DNA of 27,306 nucleotides from Candidatus Cloacimonadota bacterium (GTDB taxonomy: Bacteria; Cloacimonadota; Cloacimonadia; Cloacimonadales; Cloacimonadaceae): contig JALOBM010000026.1 in NCBI GenBank assembly GCA_023228285.1, positions 1-27,306 of the forward strand. Reading direction: 5' to 3'. A program made the position numbers and the translations under genes. This document shows positions 1 through 7,869 of the stretch, piece by piece. Position 1 is the first letter of the stretch; each line of letters opens with the position of its first letter. The notes beneath the pieces were generated by a model. It had not been told where the DNA came from. It worked only from the letters and a program-made list of their open reading frames with translations, and ran no database searches.

Positions 1-98
1 TGGATTAACCATCGTTCTGTATGACAATAACTTATCCATCGTTCTCCTCTGTACTATCTTCAACGGACTTGCCTGTATACTTAAAAGGGTGACTCTCC

Positions 99-122
99 AT
101 GTCAACTAAAATGTCAACTAAA
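99..122. repeat. 12-bp tandem duplication
   Basis: ATGTCAACTAAA is present twice in direct succession. It lies in non-coding sequence upstream of the phased TTAAT array. No function is evident. Confidence 0.6.
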
Positions 123-156
123 ATTCAGGAAACATCAATCTTCCTCTCTTCACAGC

Positions 157-213
157 GTTAATCATATCTTAATTATGTCTTAATCAAGCCTTAATTATTA
201 ACGCTTGATTAAG
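157..213. promoter_or_regulatory. Four 11-bp-phased TTAAT repeats plus 10-bp inverted repeat
   Basis: TTAAT occurs at 158, 169, 180 and 191, exactly 11 bp apart, preceded by G, C, C and C. The arms CTTAATCAAG (179-188) and CTTGATTAAG (204-213) form a perfect 10-bp inverted repeat with a 15-nt loop. The array ends about 70 bp before the ATG of the first gene. Direct repeats at one helical turn are typical of operators for OmpR/PhoB-type winged-helix regulators; that role is inferred, and no cognate regulator lies in the window. Confidence 0.5.
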
Positions 214-281
214 GGGGGATAAATAAGTAATTGACAGCCACAAGGGGGCAAGCAAAATGGGGAAAAAACAGGAGGATAGCA

Positions 282-725
282 ATGAAAGCACATGTAAAAG
301 CAGGTATTAATGGCTTTTCCGGGAAACTGGAAGGAGCTATATACTACTATCACCCAGGTCTGAAACGCACCCTGATGCGGCGCGTCCCCAAGATGCCGAT
401 TCAACCCCAAAACAATGATTATCGGGATATCTCCCGACAAATCAAGGCGATCAATCCCAGCGAAGGCTATCGTCACGATTTTCGTATGTATTTTATAGAA
501 TTGAGAGAGCGCGATGAAACTGTTCGCTTACCTTCCTGGTACAGCCTGTACATCAAGATGATGTGGGCAATGCAGGCAAAATATCCGGAACAGGTGAATC
601 TCAAGACCATCACCAGAGAACAGATTGTGGAGCTGCAACTTCCTTGCCGCTCTGTGAAAACAGCGGTTGAAGAGGAACTCCTGCCAGAAATTCCGGGATA
701 CCAGTATCTGAATAAAGAAATATAG
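282..725 (+). CDS. Hypothetical protein, 147 aa
   Basis: The ATG at 282 is chosen over an upstream in-frame start at 231 because AGGAGG sits 5 nt before it. I do not recognise a named family. The protein begins MKAHVKAGINGFSGKLEGAI, followed by a YYYHPGLKRTLMRR stretch, and is basic at the N-terminus and acidic at the C-terminus (EEELLPEIPGYQYLNKEI). No signal peptide, membrane segment or catalytic motif is visible, so it is probably a soluble cytoplasmic protein. The G-F-S-G-K start with a tyrosine-rich strand and arginine cluster could bind nucleic acid or serve a phage-like or structural role, but that is only a guess. It stands alone, preceded by the phased repeat array and followed by a scarred region. 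Confidence 0.7.
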   Translation: MKAHVKAGINGFSGKLEGAIYYYHPGLKRTLMRRVPKMPIQPQNNDYRDISRQIKAINPSEGYRHDFRMYFIELRERDETVRLPSWYSLYIKMMWAMQAKYPEQVNLKTITREQIVELQLPCRSVKTAVEEELLPEIPGYQYLNKEI

Positions 726-816
726 ATTACAGGCGGTCTAGGGATCGCATGAGTTCGATGTTGCACGGCGATTCAGCAATCACTACTACGACAAGTATTA
801 TAAGCATGCTGAATGT

Positions 817-894
817 GCGACAGGAGCAAATATGCCAAACAAGAACAATCTGGACAAAGCAATCCGTTATATAGAAGCGGGGCTGAGGACATAG
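817..894 (+). pseudogene. Truncated copy of AraC/GyrI regulator start
   Basis: Positions 817-891 match 2060-2134 over 75 bp with two differences. The match covers the ribosome-binding site and the first 20 codons of the regulator at 2075. The copy starts at ATG 832, reads MPNKNNLDKAIRYIEAGLRT, then meets TAG at 892-894. The bases just upstream (about 790-816) also weakly resemble those upstream of 2060, with an indel, so the duplicated unit may have been longer. It cannot encode a functional helix-turn-helix domain. It is a remnant of a duplication or of a paralogous gene. Confidence 0.85.
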
Positions 895-944
895 ATGAAT
901 TTACACAGAGTATCTGGAACGCATGAATATGGGAGGGTATTGAA

Positions 945-1475
945 ATGCTTTACGAGATAAACGGACAAAAAGTTACTTTACGGGACCTGACCGAAGCTGA
1001 CTTGAACGATTATCGAAAATGGTTTAAGAAAGGGCTCGAATGGACCAAATGGGATGCACCTTGGGAAGAAATGAGTGATACATTTGCTCAGAGCTTTATC
1101 CAGAGGCTATCTAACAGACTATCAAAAGGTCCCCAAGAGATAAAAACCCGCCTTGAAATTGAAGTAGATGGCACACATATTGGCTGGGTATCTTCTTATT
1201 ACATTGAGAGTAAGCCGGGCTTTCTGGCAGTAGGCATTTCCATCCCGGAGGAGGATTTTTGGGGCAGGGGAATAGGCCGTGAGGCATTGCAAAAGTGGAT
1301 TGGATACATGTTTAAAAACCATGAATTGGATTACATTTACTGTGAAACATGGTCTGGTAATGAAAGGATGGTGCATTTGGCCATTAGTATCGGTTTTGAA
1401 ATTATCGAAAATGATAAGGTGTTGGAATTTAACGGCAGGCAGTATCACAAGCTCAAATTCAGGATTGGCAGATGA
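945..1475 (+). CDS. GNAT-family N-acetyltransferase (RimJ/RimL type)
   Basis: This 176-aa protein is of typical length for a RimJ/RimL-like GNAT enzyme, which transfers acetyl from acetyl-CoA to an amine. The acetyl-CoA-binding motif A appears as a strand (PGFLAVGISI) followed by EEDFWGRGIGREAL, matching the Q/R-x-x-G-x-G/A pyrophosphate loop. A following NERMVHLAISIGFE segment fits the motif B helix, where family members usually have N-x-x-x-x-x-x-x-x-x-x-G-F. The substrate cannot be told; small-molecule or protein N-terminal acetylation are both possible. The start is supported by GGGAGGG 7 nt upstream. The gene is flanked by the two copies of the regulator 5' end, so it may have arrived by insertion or been trapped by a duplication. 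Confidence 0.85.
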   Translation: MLYEINGQKVTLRDLTEADLNDYRKWFKKGLEWTKWDAPWEEMSDTFAQSFIQRLSNRLSKGPQEIKTRLEIEVDGTHIGWVSSYYIESKPGFLAVGISIPEEDFWGRGIGREALQKWIGYMFKNHELDYIYCETWSGNERMVHLAISIGFEIIENDKVLEFNGRQYHKLKFRIGR

Positions 1476-1780
1476 TCTGATAATGGATTGTGCTACAAGA
1501 GAAAGTGTATCCAGTAATGGACGATAATTTGTTTCTGAACTACAGTTGTATCTAATTAAATCATTGTTGTCCGGAGATGCTCTGTATCCTGCTATGAACC
1601 GCAGATAACTCCTAGGATTCATAGAATGGGTGTTTCACGTATTGAGGTTTCTATTAATGATAAATGCCAGGTAAGATTATCAAAAATAATATAATGCGGA
1701 CTGTAGAAATGCAGAGAAAATGTTGACATAAAATCTAGTAGGATAATCTTGGTTCATAGGCTCTAAATATAATAAACTGA
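1476..1780. other. Intergenic, no convincing gene
   Basis: About 300 bp of AT-rich sequence with stops in all frames. A TTGACA at 1723 is followed by GATAAT-like bases at a spacing too short for a standard promoter. I see no RNA gene here. Confidence 0.5.
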
Positions 1781-2059
1781 AGAAAAGGTTTAGCAGATGT
1801 TTCAGAGACTTTGAGGTGCAAAGAATTGGAATTTACACCAAATATGGGGACTCGAGACAGGTTTATGTATGAAGATTTCCTCATTGGACTCGGTGATGGC
1901 GTAATCATGAGGTCGTATGATATGGGGCTCAATTGGGAAGAATGGTTGGACATTCGCTGTCCCTGGTCGTACGCATCTATTCAGGAAAGGAGCAAAAAAT
2001 GTCAAATCTTTTTTCTTGACTGATCCTGCTGCGCCTGATACAGCAAATATTATCAAAGC
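1781..2059 (+). pseudogene. Degenerate ORF, possibly frameshifted
   Basis: The frame opens after a TGA at 1778 and runs to TGA at 2021-2023. It includes RFMYEDFLIGLGDGVIMRSY and LNWEEWLDIRCPWSYAS, which look protein-like. There is no clear ribosome-binding site and no recognised domain. In a neighbouring frame the reading continues as a plausible C-terminus, LTDPAAPDTANIIKAR, and stops at TAG 2064-2066, just before the regulator. A single frameshift around 1980-2010 would join the two. I read this as the 3' remnant of a decayed gene whose 5' part is missing; it could also be a spurious ORF. Confidence 0.35.
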
Positions 2060-2134
2060 GCGATAGGAACAAATATGCCAAACAAGAACAATCTGGACAA
2101 AGCAATCCGTTATATAGAAGCGGGGCTGAGGACA
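2060..2134. repeat. 75-bp direct repeat, copy 2
   Basis: Second copy of the sequence at 817-891, with two mismatches. Here it is part of an intact gene: ribosome-binding site plus codons 1-20 of the AraC/GyrI regulator. Confidence 0.9.
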
Positions 2135-2929
2135 AAGCTGATTTTGGAAGACATCGCCGAAAAAGCCAATATGTCTGCCTGGCACTTTCACCGAGTATTT
2201 CTGGCTTCCACGGGAATCACGGTGGGGGAGTACATCCGTAAACGCAGGATGAGTGAAGCGGCCAAAGAATTAGTCTTTACCGCAAAGCCTATCAAACAGC
2301 TTGCCGGCGAGTATCAGTATGAATCTCAGGAAGCGTTTACCAGGTCGTTCACTGTAGTATATGGCGTCACGCCCGGGAAGTTAAGACGCCAGGTAGGTCC
2401 TTTACAATATTTTAACTCTATATCACCGCTTACTAAAGGAGTAAAAATGCTAAAAGCAAAGATCAAACACATGGATGCCTTCAGAGTAGTGGGAATTACG
2501 TGTGAGAACACCATGAAGAATAATAATATACCTGCTTTATGGAATGACTTTAACCAGCAAATATGCAGCAAGGTTCCGGATGCGCTACATCCCGGAAGAG
2601 TCTTGGGTATCTGTTATTATCTGGATCACATCGAGATGAACGAGGATACTCCCTTCACGTATCTGGCCGGAGTGGAATATCCTCCGGAGAAGGACTGTCC
2701 CATAGGATTGGTTTATAGGGATGTTCCCGCAGCAGACTACGCTGTGTTCGAGCATCATGGTTCTTTGGACACATTATCCGAGACCTATGATTTCATCTAT
2801 AATAACTGGTTGCCAGAGAGTGGTTATGAACGTAAAAAAGCGGATGATTTCGAGCTGTACGATCAACGCTTTCAGTTTGGTGATTCCCAGTCTGTAATGG
2901 AGATTTGGGTACCAGTAGAAAAGCACTGA
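2075..2929 (+). CDS. AraC-family regulator with GyrI-like effector-binding domain
   Basis: The protein has 284 aa. Residues about 8-107 form an AraC-type double helix-turn-helix: LEDIAEKANMSAWHFHRVF is the first helix pair, and the second ends in SFTVVYGVTPGKLRR, the usual AraC signature tail. Residues about 123-284 match the GyrI-like/SOUL small-molecule-binding fold seen in Rob- and YdeE-like proteins, with a central ligand-pocket segment (ADYAVFEHHGSLDTL) and the terminal strand SVMEIWVPVEK. Such proteins usually activate multidrug or stress genes after binding a hydrophobic ligand; the target here is unknown. AGGA precedes the ATG. The gene ends in a Rho-independent terminator and so is transcribed separately from tilS. 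Its 5' end is duplicated at 817-891. Confidence 0.92.
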   Translation: MPNKNNLDKAIRYIEAGLRTKLILEDIAEKANMSAWHFHRVFLASTGITVGEYIRKRRMSEAAKELVFTAKPIKQLAGEYQYESQEAFTRSFTVVYGVTPGKLRRQVGPLQYFNSISPLTKGVKMLKAKIKHMDAFRVVGITCENTMKNNNIPALWNDFNQQICSKVPDALHPGRVLGICYYLDHIEMNEDTPFTYLAGVEYPPEKDCPIGLVYRDVPAADYAVFEHHGSLDTLSETYDFIYNNWLPESGYERKKADDFELYDQRFQFGDSQSVMEIWVPVEKH

Positions 2930-2950
2930 CCATAAGATCAATAAACAAGC

Positions 2951-2991
2951 CGGCTTGGGAGAGCATAGCGACACTTTCCCAGCCGTTTTTT
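2951..2991 (+). terminator. Rho-independent terminator of the AraC/GyrI gene
   Basis: CGGCTTGGGA (2951-2960) pairs with TTTCCCAGCCG (ending 2985) with one bulge, followed directly by six T residues. It lies about 20 bp after the regulator's stop codon. Confidence 0.85.
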
Positions 2992-3185
2992 CGTTTGCGG
3001 GGTTCCATGGATTACTGTAGTGAAGATATCCATCAGTGTCACATCACAAAATCAGAAGACAGTATCATGATGAATTAGCGGATGCAAGATACAAGATGCA
3101 TATCCAAAAGATGCAGATAAGAGTTGACAGCTTGGGCATTTCGAAAAGACTTGTGTAATATGGGAAAAAATCTGGCGGAGATGAG

Positions 3186-4637
3186 ATGAGCCTTGTAAAT
3201 GAATATCTTAGGCGTTTAGTGGACTATAGCACGCAGGAGCGGATCCTCAACAAGGGGGAGAAGCTTTTACTGGCTGTATCGGCCGGTGCGGATTCCACAG
3301 CGATGCTGTACCTGTTTTCGCGCTTACGCCACAGCGAAAACTTCTCCTTGCTTGCGGTGCACATCAACCACCAACTGCGAGGGGAGGAAAGCGATCAGGA
3401 TGAGCAACAGATCAAGCGCATTTGCATGCAATTGAATGTCCCGATTATAATCCGGCGCATAGAGCTGGAAGGAGAACGGGACTTGGAGAACCGCGCCAGA
3501 CAAGCCAGGTTTGAGACCTTTCAGATGATTCTCCAAAGCTATGGTTTTCATAAAATACTGCTTGCTCATCACAAATCGGATCTGGCAGAGACAGTGTTAT
3601 TAAATCTTTTCCGGGGTTCCGGGCTTAGCGGGATGGCGGGAATCAAGCCTATTCAGGGTGTGATCGCGCACCCTATGCTGGCCTTTGGTCCCGAGGAGCT
3701 AAAGGCTCTCTTAAGGGAAAACCATATCGCCTGGCGGGAAGATGCATCGAACGAGGATCCGCGTTTTACCCGAAATCGGATTCGGAATACCTTGATGCCC
3801 CATCTGGCAGAGAATTATAATCCGCAGATCAGAGACAAGCTTGCCGAAGAAGCTACGATATTGCGGCAAGCCGAACAGTATATCTTGGAACGAGCCTTGA
3901 GACGGTACAAGAAGATCTGTTTGGACAATAGCCACGGCAGGGTGATCATAAGTATTCCCGACCTGCTAAAAGCTCCGCAAATTGAGTGTTTTTACCTGTT
4001 GCGCGAGGCATACAGCATGGTAAGCGGGACAACTCAGGATTTCTTCCAGAGCAATCTGCGCGAGATTGAGGGGCTCCTTGATGCTATGGGCAGCAAATAC
4101 ATAAGCCTGCCGCATCAGGTGTATGCCATCAAGCGTTATCAAGAGCTCCTTATCAGCAGTTTTGAAGAGGATGTGAAAGCTCCGCCCACGCAGGAACTTA
4201 TGATCGAAAGTGATCGCTCCCGGGCAGTTCACATGGATCATCGTTTCAGCTTCAGATACCTCAAGGTATTGCCAGCCGACGATGAAGAAGTGATGGGAAC
4301 CAGGGTGATCCTGGATGCGGGGAAGATTGTAGGCAAGATCCGGATTCGCAGCCGCCGGGAAGGGGATCGTTTTATTCCCTTTGGAATGAATGGTTTCAAG
4401 AAGCTGAAAGACTTTTTTATTGACGAAAAAGTAGCTAAATACGATAGGGATATGATACCCATTCTTGAGGATGACGAAAAAATCTTGTGGATTTGTCCGT
4501 ATCGCCTAGACAATCGGGTACGATACGATGCAAATAGCAGTCGTTATTTGTGCATCGATGCAGAAAACTTAATCAATAAATCTAACCGGGCAGCGAGCCG
4601 GAAGAAGAGAGGAATCAATGAATCTGATGAATTGTGA
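3186..4637 (+). CDS. tilS: tRNA(Ile)-lysidine synthase
   Basis: TilS uses ATP and lysine to convert C34 of the CAU anticodon of tRNA-Ile to lysidine, so that it reads AUA; it is normally essential. At 483 aa the length fits long-form TilS. The N-terminal PP-loop reads SAGADS at residues 32-37, with Ala where most family members have the first Gly of SGGxDS. Further family motifs are LAHHKSDLAETVLLNLFRGS and RFTRNRIRNTLMPHL. The C-terminal domain holds RSRREGDRFIPFGM and KKLKDFFIDEKV, the usual tRNA-acceptor-binding end. GGAG lies 5 nt before the ATG. It is the first gene of a ten-gene cluster and overlaps hpt by 20 bp. Confidence 0.95.
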   Translation: MSLVNEYLRRLVDYSTQERILNKGEKLLLAVSAGADSTAMLYLFSRLRHSENFSLLAVHINHQLRGEESDQDEQQIKRICMQLNVPIIIRRIELEGERDLENRARQARFETFQMILQSYGFHKILLAHHKSDLAETVLLNLFRGSGLSGMAGIKPIQGVIAHPMLAFGPEELKALLRENHIAWREDASNEDPRFTRNRIRNTLMPHLAENYNPQIRDKLAEEATILRQAEQYILERALRRYKKICLDNSHGRVIISIPDLLKAPQIECFYLLREAYSMVSGTTQDFFQSNLREIEGLLDAMGSKYISLPHQVYAIKRYQELLISSFEEDVKAPPTQELMIESDRSRAVHMDHRFSFRYLKVLPADDEEVMGTRVILDAGKIVGKIRIRSRREGDRFIPFGMNGFKKLKDFFIDEKVAKYDRDMIPILEDDEKILWICPYRLDNRVRYDANSSRYLCIDAENLINKSNRAASRKKRGINESDEL

Positions 4638-5163
4638 TATATCGGCAGTGCTTTTTGATGAGCGGCGTATTCAAAAGCGCATCAGAGAGATAGGGCAGCA
4701 AATCAATAGTGATTATGAATGCAAGGTTCCGGTCATAATCGGAGTGTTGAAGGGCGCTTTTATCTTTATGAGCGATTTAGTGCGCGCAGTTAGCATTCCC
4801 ATCGAGATCGACTTTTTGGCCATCTCCAGTTATGGTGCGGGAACCAGTAGCAGCGGAATTGTAAAGATTCGTAAAGACATCGATCTGGATATTGCCGGTA
4901 GAGATGTGATCATCGTGGAAGACATCGTGGATAGCGGCCTCTCATTACAGTATATCAAGGATTATATCTGGAAGCATAAACCCTCGAGCTTGCGGACCTG
5001 TGTTTTATTGGATAAGCCTGAGGCTCACAAGATTGAGACTATATTTGAATATGTGGGTTTTGAAGTAGGTAACGAGTTTGTGGTGGGCTATGGCCTGGAT
5101 TATGCCGAACGGTACCGCAATCTGCCCTATATTGGGATACTAAAGGAAGAGTGTTACACATGA
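4618..5163 (+). CDS. hpt: Hypoxanthine(-guanine) phosphoribosyltransferase
   Basis: This 181-aa purine salvage enzyme makes IMP or GMP from hypoxanthine or guanine and PRPP in the cytoplasm. The PRPP-binding motif [13 protein letters not shown] lies at residues 97-109. The [11 protein letters not shown] segment (44-54) and the flexible loop [11 protein letters not shown] (70-80) are in the expected places, and the family's C-terminal segment [18 protein letters not shown] is intact. The ATG at 4618 lies inside tilS and is preceded by AGAGGA; an internal ATG at 4627 is a less likely start. The tilS-hpt-ftsH order is common in bacteria and supports all three calls. Confidence 0.95.
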   Translation: MNLMNCDISAVLFDERRIQKRIREIGQQINSDYECKVPVIIGVLKGAFIFMSDLVRAVSIPIEIDFLAISSYGAGTSSSGIVKIRKDIDLDIAGRDVIIVEDIVDSGLSLQYIKDYIWKHKPSSLRTCVLLDKPEAHKIETIFEYVGFEVGNEFVVGYGLDYAERYRNLPYIGILKEECYT

Positions 5164-7343
5164 AATATACTTGTATCGCAGCTATCATGACAGGCATAGG
5201 CAGTCTGTATGCGCAAAAAGCAGATAGCCTGAATCCCGCTCTGGGCGAGATTCCCGCAGTTATGGATGGCTTTACCAGCATGCTGAGATGGTTTGTCTAT
5301 GGCATTATCCTGATCTCTGTGATCGGATTGTTCAGAATGCTCCAGGCCAAGCGTCGGTTGAACTCCAAAGATCAACCGGAAACTCCCAAAGTAGATGCAC
5401 AGGGACAGCCGATCGCACCAGCGAAAAAATCGAAATTCTGGACTCCATTCATAGTAATCATCATCATGCTGGCAATCAGTTTATGGCTTACTTATGGCGG
5501 TTCGCGTGAGACAGTAACCAAGGAAAGCTTCAGCAACTTTATGGCCCGGGTGAATAATGATACCATTGAAGAAGTACAGTTTACAGACCGGGATATCGTA
5601 TATACCGACGTGTCAAAACGGAAATTCCACACTACCATCCCCTTTGATGATGCGCGTCTGGTGGACAGTCTTCTGGTTCGGGGCATCAAAGTATTCACGG
5701 TCAAACCAGCGGGATGGACCAGTCTGCTGGTGTCGCTCTTGCCGTTCATAATACTGATAGCCTTCTATTTCTTGATTATGAAAAGGATGACCAATCAGAA
5801 TTCGAAAGCATTCAGTTTTGGCAAAAGCAAGGCACGCCTGCATGAGGTAAGCAAATCCAAGATTTCCTTCAAGGATGTAGCCGGTGTGGATGAGGCCAAA
5901 GAAGAGCTGCAAGAGATAGTGGATTTTTTGAAAGATCCCAATCGTTTCCGAAGATTGGGTGGAAGGATTCCCCGGGGAGTGTTGCTCATAGGGCGTCCTG
6001 GAACCGGTAAGACCCTATTGGCAAAAGCCGTATCCGGAGAAGCGGGAGTACCGTTTTTCAGCATATCAGGTTCGGATTTTGTGGAGATGTTTGTAGGAGT
6101 AGGGGCTGCGAGGGTGCGCGACCTCTTTGAAACCGCTAAAAAGAATTCTCCCTGTATCACCTTTATCGACGAGATCGACGCGGTGGGCAGGCATCGGGGA
6201 ACCGGATTGGGTGGTGGCCACGATGAGCGGGAGCAAACCCTGAATCAGCTATTGGTGGAAATGGATGGATTTGAACCCAATGAGGCAGTGATCATTATAG
6301 CCGCAACGAACCGTCCCGACATTCTGGATCCCGCACTGCTGCGTCCCGGCAGATTTGACCGTCAAGTAACGGTTGATCTCCCGGACATCAAAGGCAGGAC
6401 AGAGATTTTGAAGGTGCATTCAGATAAGGTTCCTCTGGGAGACGATGTTCATCTGGAAATCATTGCCCGCGGAACTCCGGGATTTAGCGGAGCGGATCTG
6501 GCAAATCTGGTGAATGAAGCGGCGCTGATAGCTGCCAGTAAGAACAAAGCCAGCATTCAGATGACAGATTTTGAAGAAGCTAAGGACAAGCTTACTCTGG
6601 GCAAAGAAAAGAAAAGCAGAGTGATTCCCGAAGAGGATAAACGCCTTACTGCTTATCACGAAATTGGCCATGTGATCACTAGCATTTTTCAGGATAAGGT
6701 GGAACCGGTGCACAAGGTGAGCATCATCCCGCGTGGATTCACCGGAGGCGCTACTCACTATCTGCAAAGCGATAAAACGGGGTATTCCCGCAATTATCTG
6801 AAGCAATTCATGGTATCACTATTGGGCGGCAGAGCCGCGGAAGAAGTGGTATTTGGTGAATTGACTACAGGAGCGGGAAATGATCTGGAGCGCGCTACAG
6901 ATATATCCAAGAAAATGGTATGTTCATGGGGTATGAGTGATGTAGTGGGACCCATGACCATCGGCAAAGAGCACAATGAGGTTTTTCTGGGCAAAGAGAT
7001 TGGTTCCCGGGATGTGTACAGCGACGAAACCTCCCGCATGGTGGACAGCGAGATCCGGAAATTCATCACTGAAGCGCATGAGACAGCCAAAGAGATCTTG
7101 CTGAAGCACCGTGATCTTCTGGATAAAATGGCTATTGAACTACAGGAAAAAGAGACTTTGGGCACAGAGGAAATCTTCAGCCTGATCCTGGACAATCTGG
7201 AGAGCGATGCTAAAGCCTTGGTGGAAGCCAAATTTGAGCGCGCTAAAGAGATGCGCTTCGAGCATTCTGTAGATAACAAGGAAGATACAGAGCTCACAGA
7301 AGCAGAGAGTGCAGAAAAGGAAACAAAAGACAACAATGAATAA
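5160..7343 (+). CDS. ftsH: ATP-dependent zinc metalloprotease FtsH, N-terminally extended
   Basis: FtsH is a membrane-anchored AAA+ protease that extracts and degrades membrane and short-lived cytosolic proteins. The start at ATG 5160 is preferred over GTG 5151 because AAGGAAGAG ends right at 5150. The product is 727 aa. Walker A is GRPGTGKT (278-285), Walker B is [11 protein letters not shown], the second region of homology is RPGRFDRQV, and the zinc site is HEIGH (500-504) with Asp575 in [11 protein letters not shown] as probable third ligand. Both active sites lie about 86 residues later than in E. coli FtsH. The extension holds a signal-like segment ending SLYAQ and an extra transmembrane helix ([14 protein letters not shown]) ahead of the usual two ([18 protein letters not shown] and [15 protein letters not shown]). 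The linker between is Pro/Lys-rich. The tail is acidic. Confidence 0.95.
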   Translation: MKYTCIAAIMTGIGSLYAQKADSLNPALGEIPAVMDGFTSMLRWFVYGIILISVIGLFRMLQAKRRLNSKDQPETPKVDAQGQPIAPAKKSKFWTPFIVIIIMLAISLWLTYGGSRETVTKESFSNFMARVNNDTIEEVQFTDRDIVYTDVSKRKFHTTIPFDDARLVDSLLVRGIKVFTVKPAGWTSLLVSLLPFIILIAFYFLIMKRMTNQNSKAFSFGKSKARLHEVSKSKISFKDVAGVDEAKEELQEIVDFLKDPNRFRRLGGRIPRGVLLIGRPGTGKTLLAKAVSGEAGVPFFSISGSDFVEMFVGVGAARVRDLFETAKKNSPCITFIDEIDAVGRHRGTGLGGGHDEREQTLNQLLVEMDGFEPNEAVIIIAATNRPDILDPALLRPGRFDRQVTVDLPDIKGRTEILKVHSDKVPLGDDVHLEIIARGTPGFSGADLANLVNEAALIAASKNKASIQMTDFEEAKDKLTLGKEKKSRVIPEEDKRLTAYHEIGHVITSIFQDKVEPVHKVSIIPRGFTGGATHYLQSDKTGYSRNYLKQFMVSLLGGRAAEEVVFGELTTGAGNDLERATDISKKMVCSWGMSDVVGPMTIGKEHNEVFLGKEIGSRDVYSDETSRMVDSEIRKFITEAHETAKEILLKHRDLLDKMAIELQEKETLGTEEIFSLILDNLESDAKALVEAKFERAKEMRFEHSVDNKEDTELTEAESAEKETKDNNE

Positions 7344-7869
7344 CATGTATGGTACTACAATAATCGGAATACACAGAAAGGGTAAAACCGCATTATGCGG
7401 AGATGGTCAGGTAAGCTTGGGAGATACAGTGGTAAAAGCCAAAGCATTGAAAATCCGCCGCATCTTTGAAGACAAGGTAATCACTGGCTTTGCCGGCGCT
7501 ACAGCCGATGCTTTTACACTACTGGAGAAATTTGAAGAAAAGCTGAAAGTGAATAAAGGAAATCTGAAGAAAGCAGCGGTTGACTTGGCCAAAGAATGGA
7601 GACAGGATAAATATCTGCGCAGATTGGAAGCAATGCTGATTGCGGGAGACAAATCCGGCATCCTGATGATAAGCGGAGTGGGAGATGTGATGGAACCGGA
7701 TGACGGACTAATCGCCATCGGTAGCGGGGGTAACTATGCTCTTGCAGCAGCCAGGGCTTTGATGCGCAATACCAAGCTTTCGGAAGAGACCATCGTAATG
7801 GAAGCCATGAAAATTGCCTCCGAGATCTGCGTTTATACAAATGATCAGTTCACTCTGGAGGTTTTGTAG
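7336..7869 (+). CDS. hslV: HslV peptidase subunit of the HslUV protease
   Basis: HslV is the proteasome-like threonine peptidase that forms a double hexamer capped by HslU. From ATG 7336 the product is 177 aa and begins [11 protein letters not shown], so the catalytic N-terminal Thr would be Thr7, exposed by removing a six-residue leader. Many HslV proteins begin directly with M-T-T, but others carry a short leader. Family motifs [42 protein letters not shown] and [17 protein letters not shown] are intact. The start overlaps the ftsH stop by 8 bp; AAGGAAA lies 12 nt upstream. An alternative ATG at 7345 would shorten the leader to three residues. The stop overlaps the hslU start. Confidence 0.95.
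   Translation: MNNMYGTTIIGIHRKGKTALCGDGQVSLGDTVVKAKALKIRRIFEDKVITGFAGATADAFTLLEKFEEKLKVNKGNLKKAAVDLAKEWRQDKYLRRLEAMLIAGDKSGILMISGVGDVMEPDDGLIAIGSGGNYALAAARALMRNTKLSEETIVMEAMKIASEICVYTNDQFTLEVL

Noticed and set aside
9..45. CCATCGTTCT repeated at 9-18 and 36-45
   Set aside because: Only two 10-bp copies near the window edge with no third unit; not enough to call an array or operator.
3124..3161. TTGACA and TAATAT before tilS as a promoter
   Set aside because: The spacing is 26 bp, too long for a sigma-70 promoter; other pairings have poor -35 boxes.
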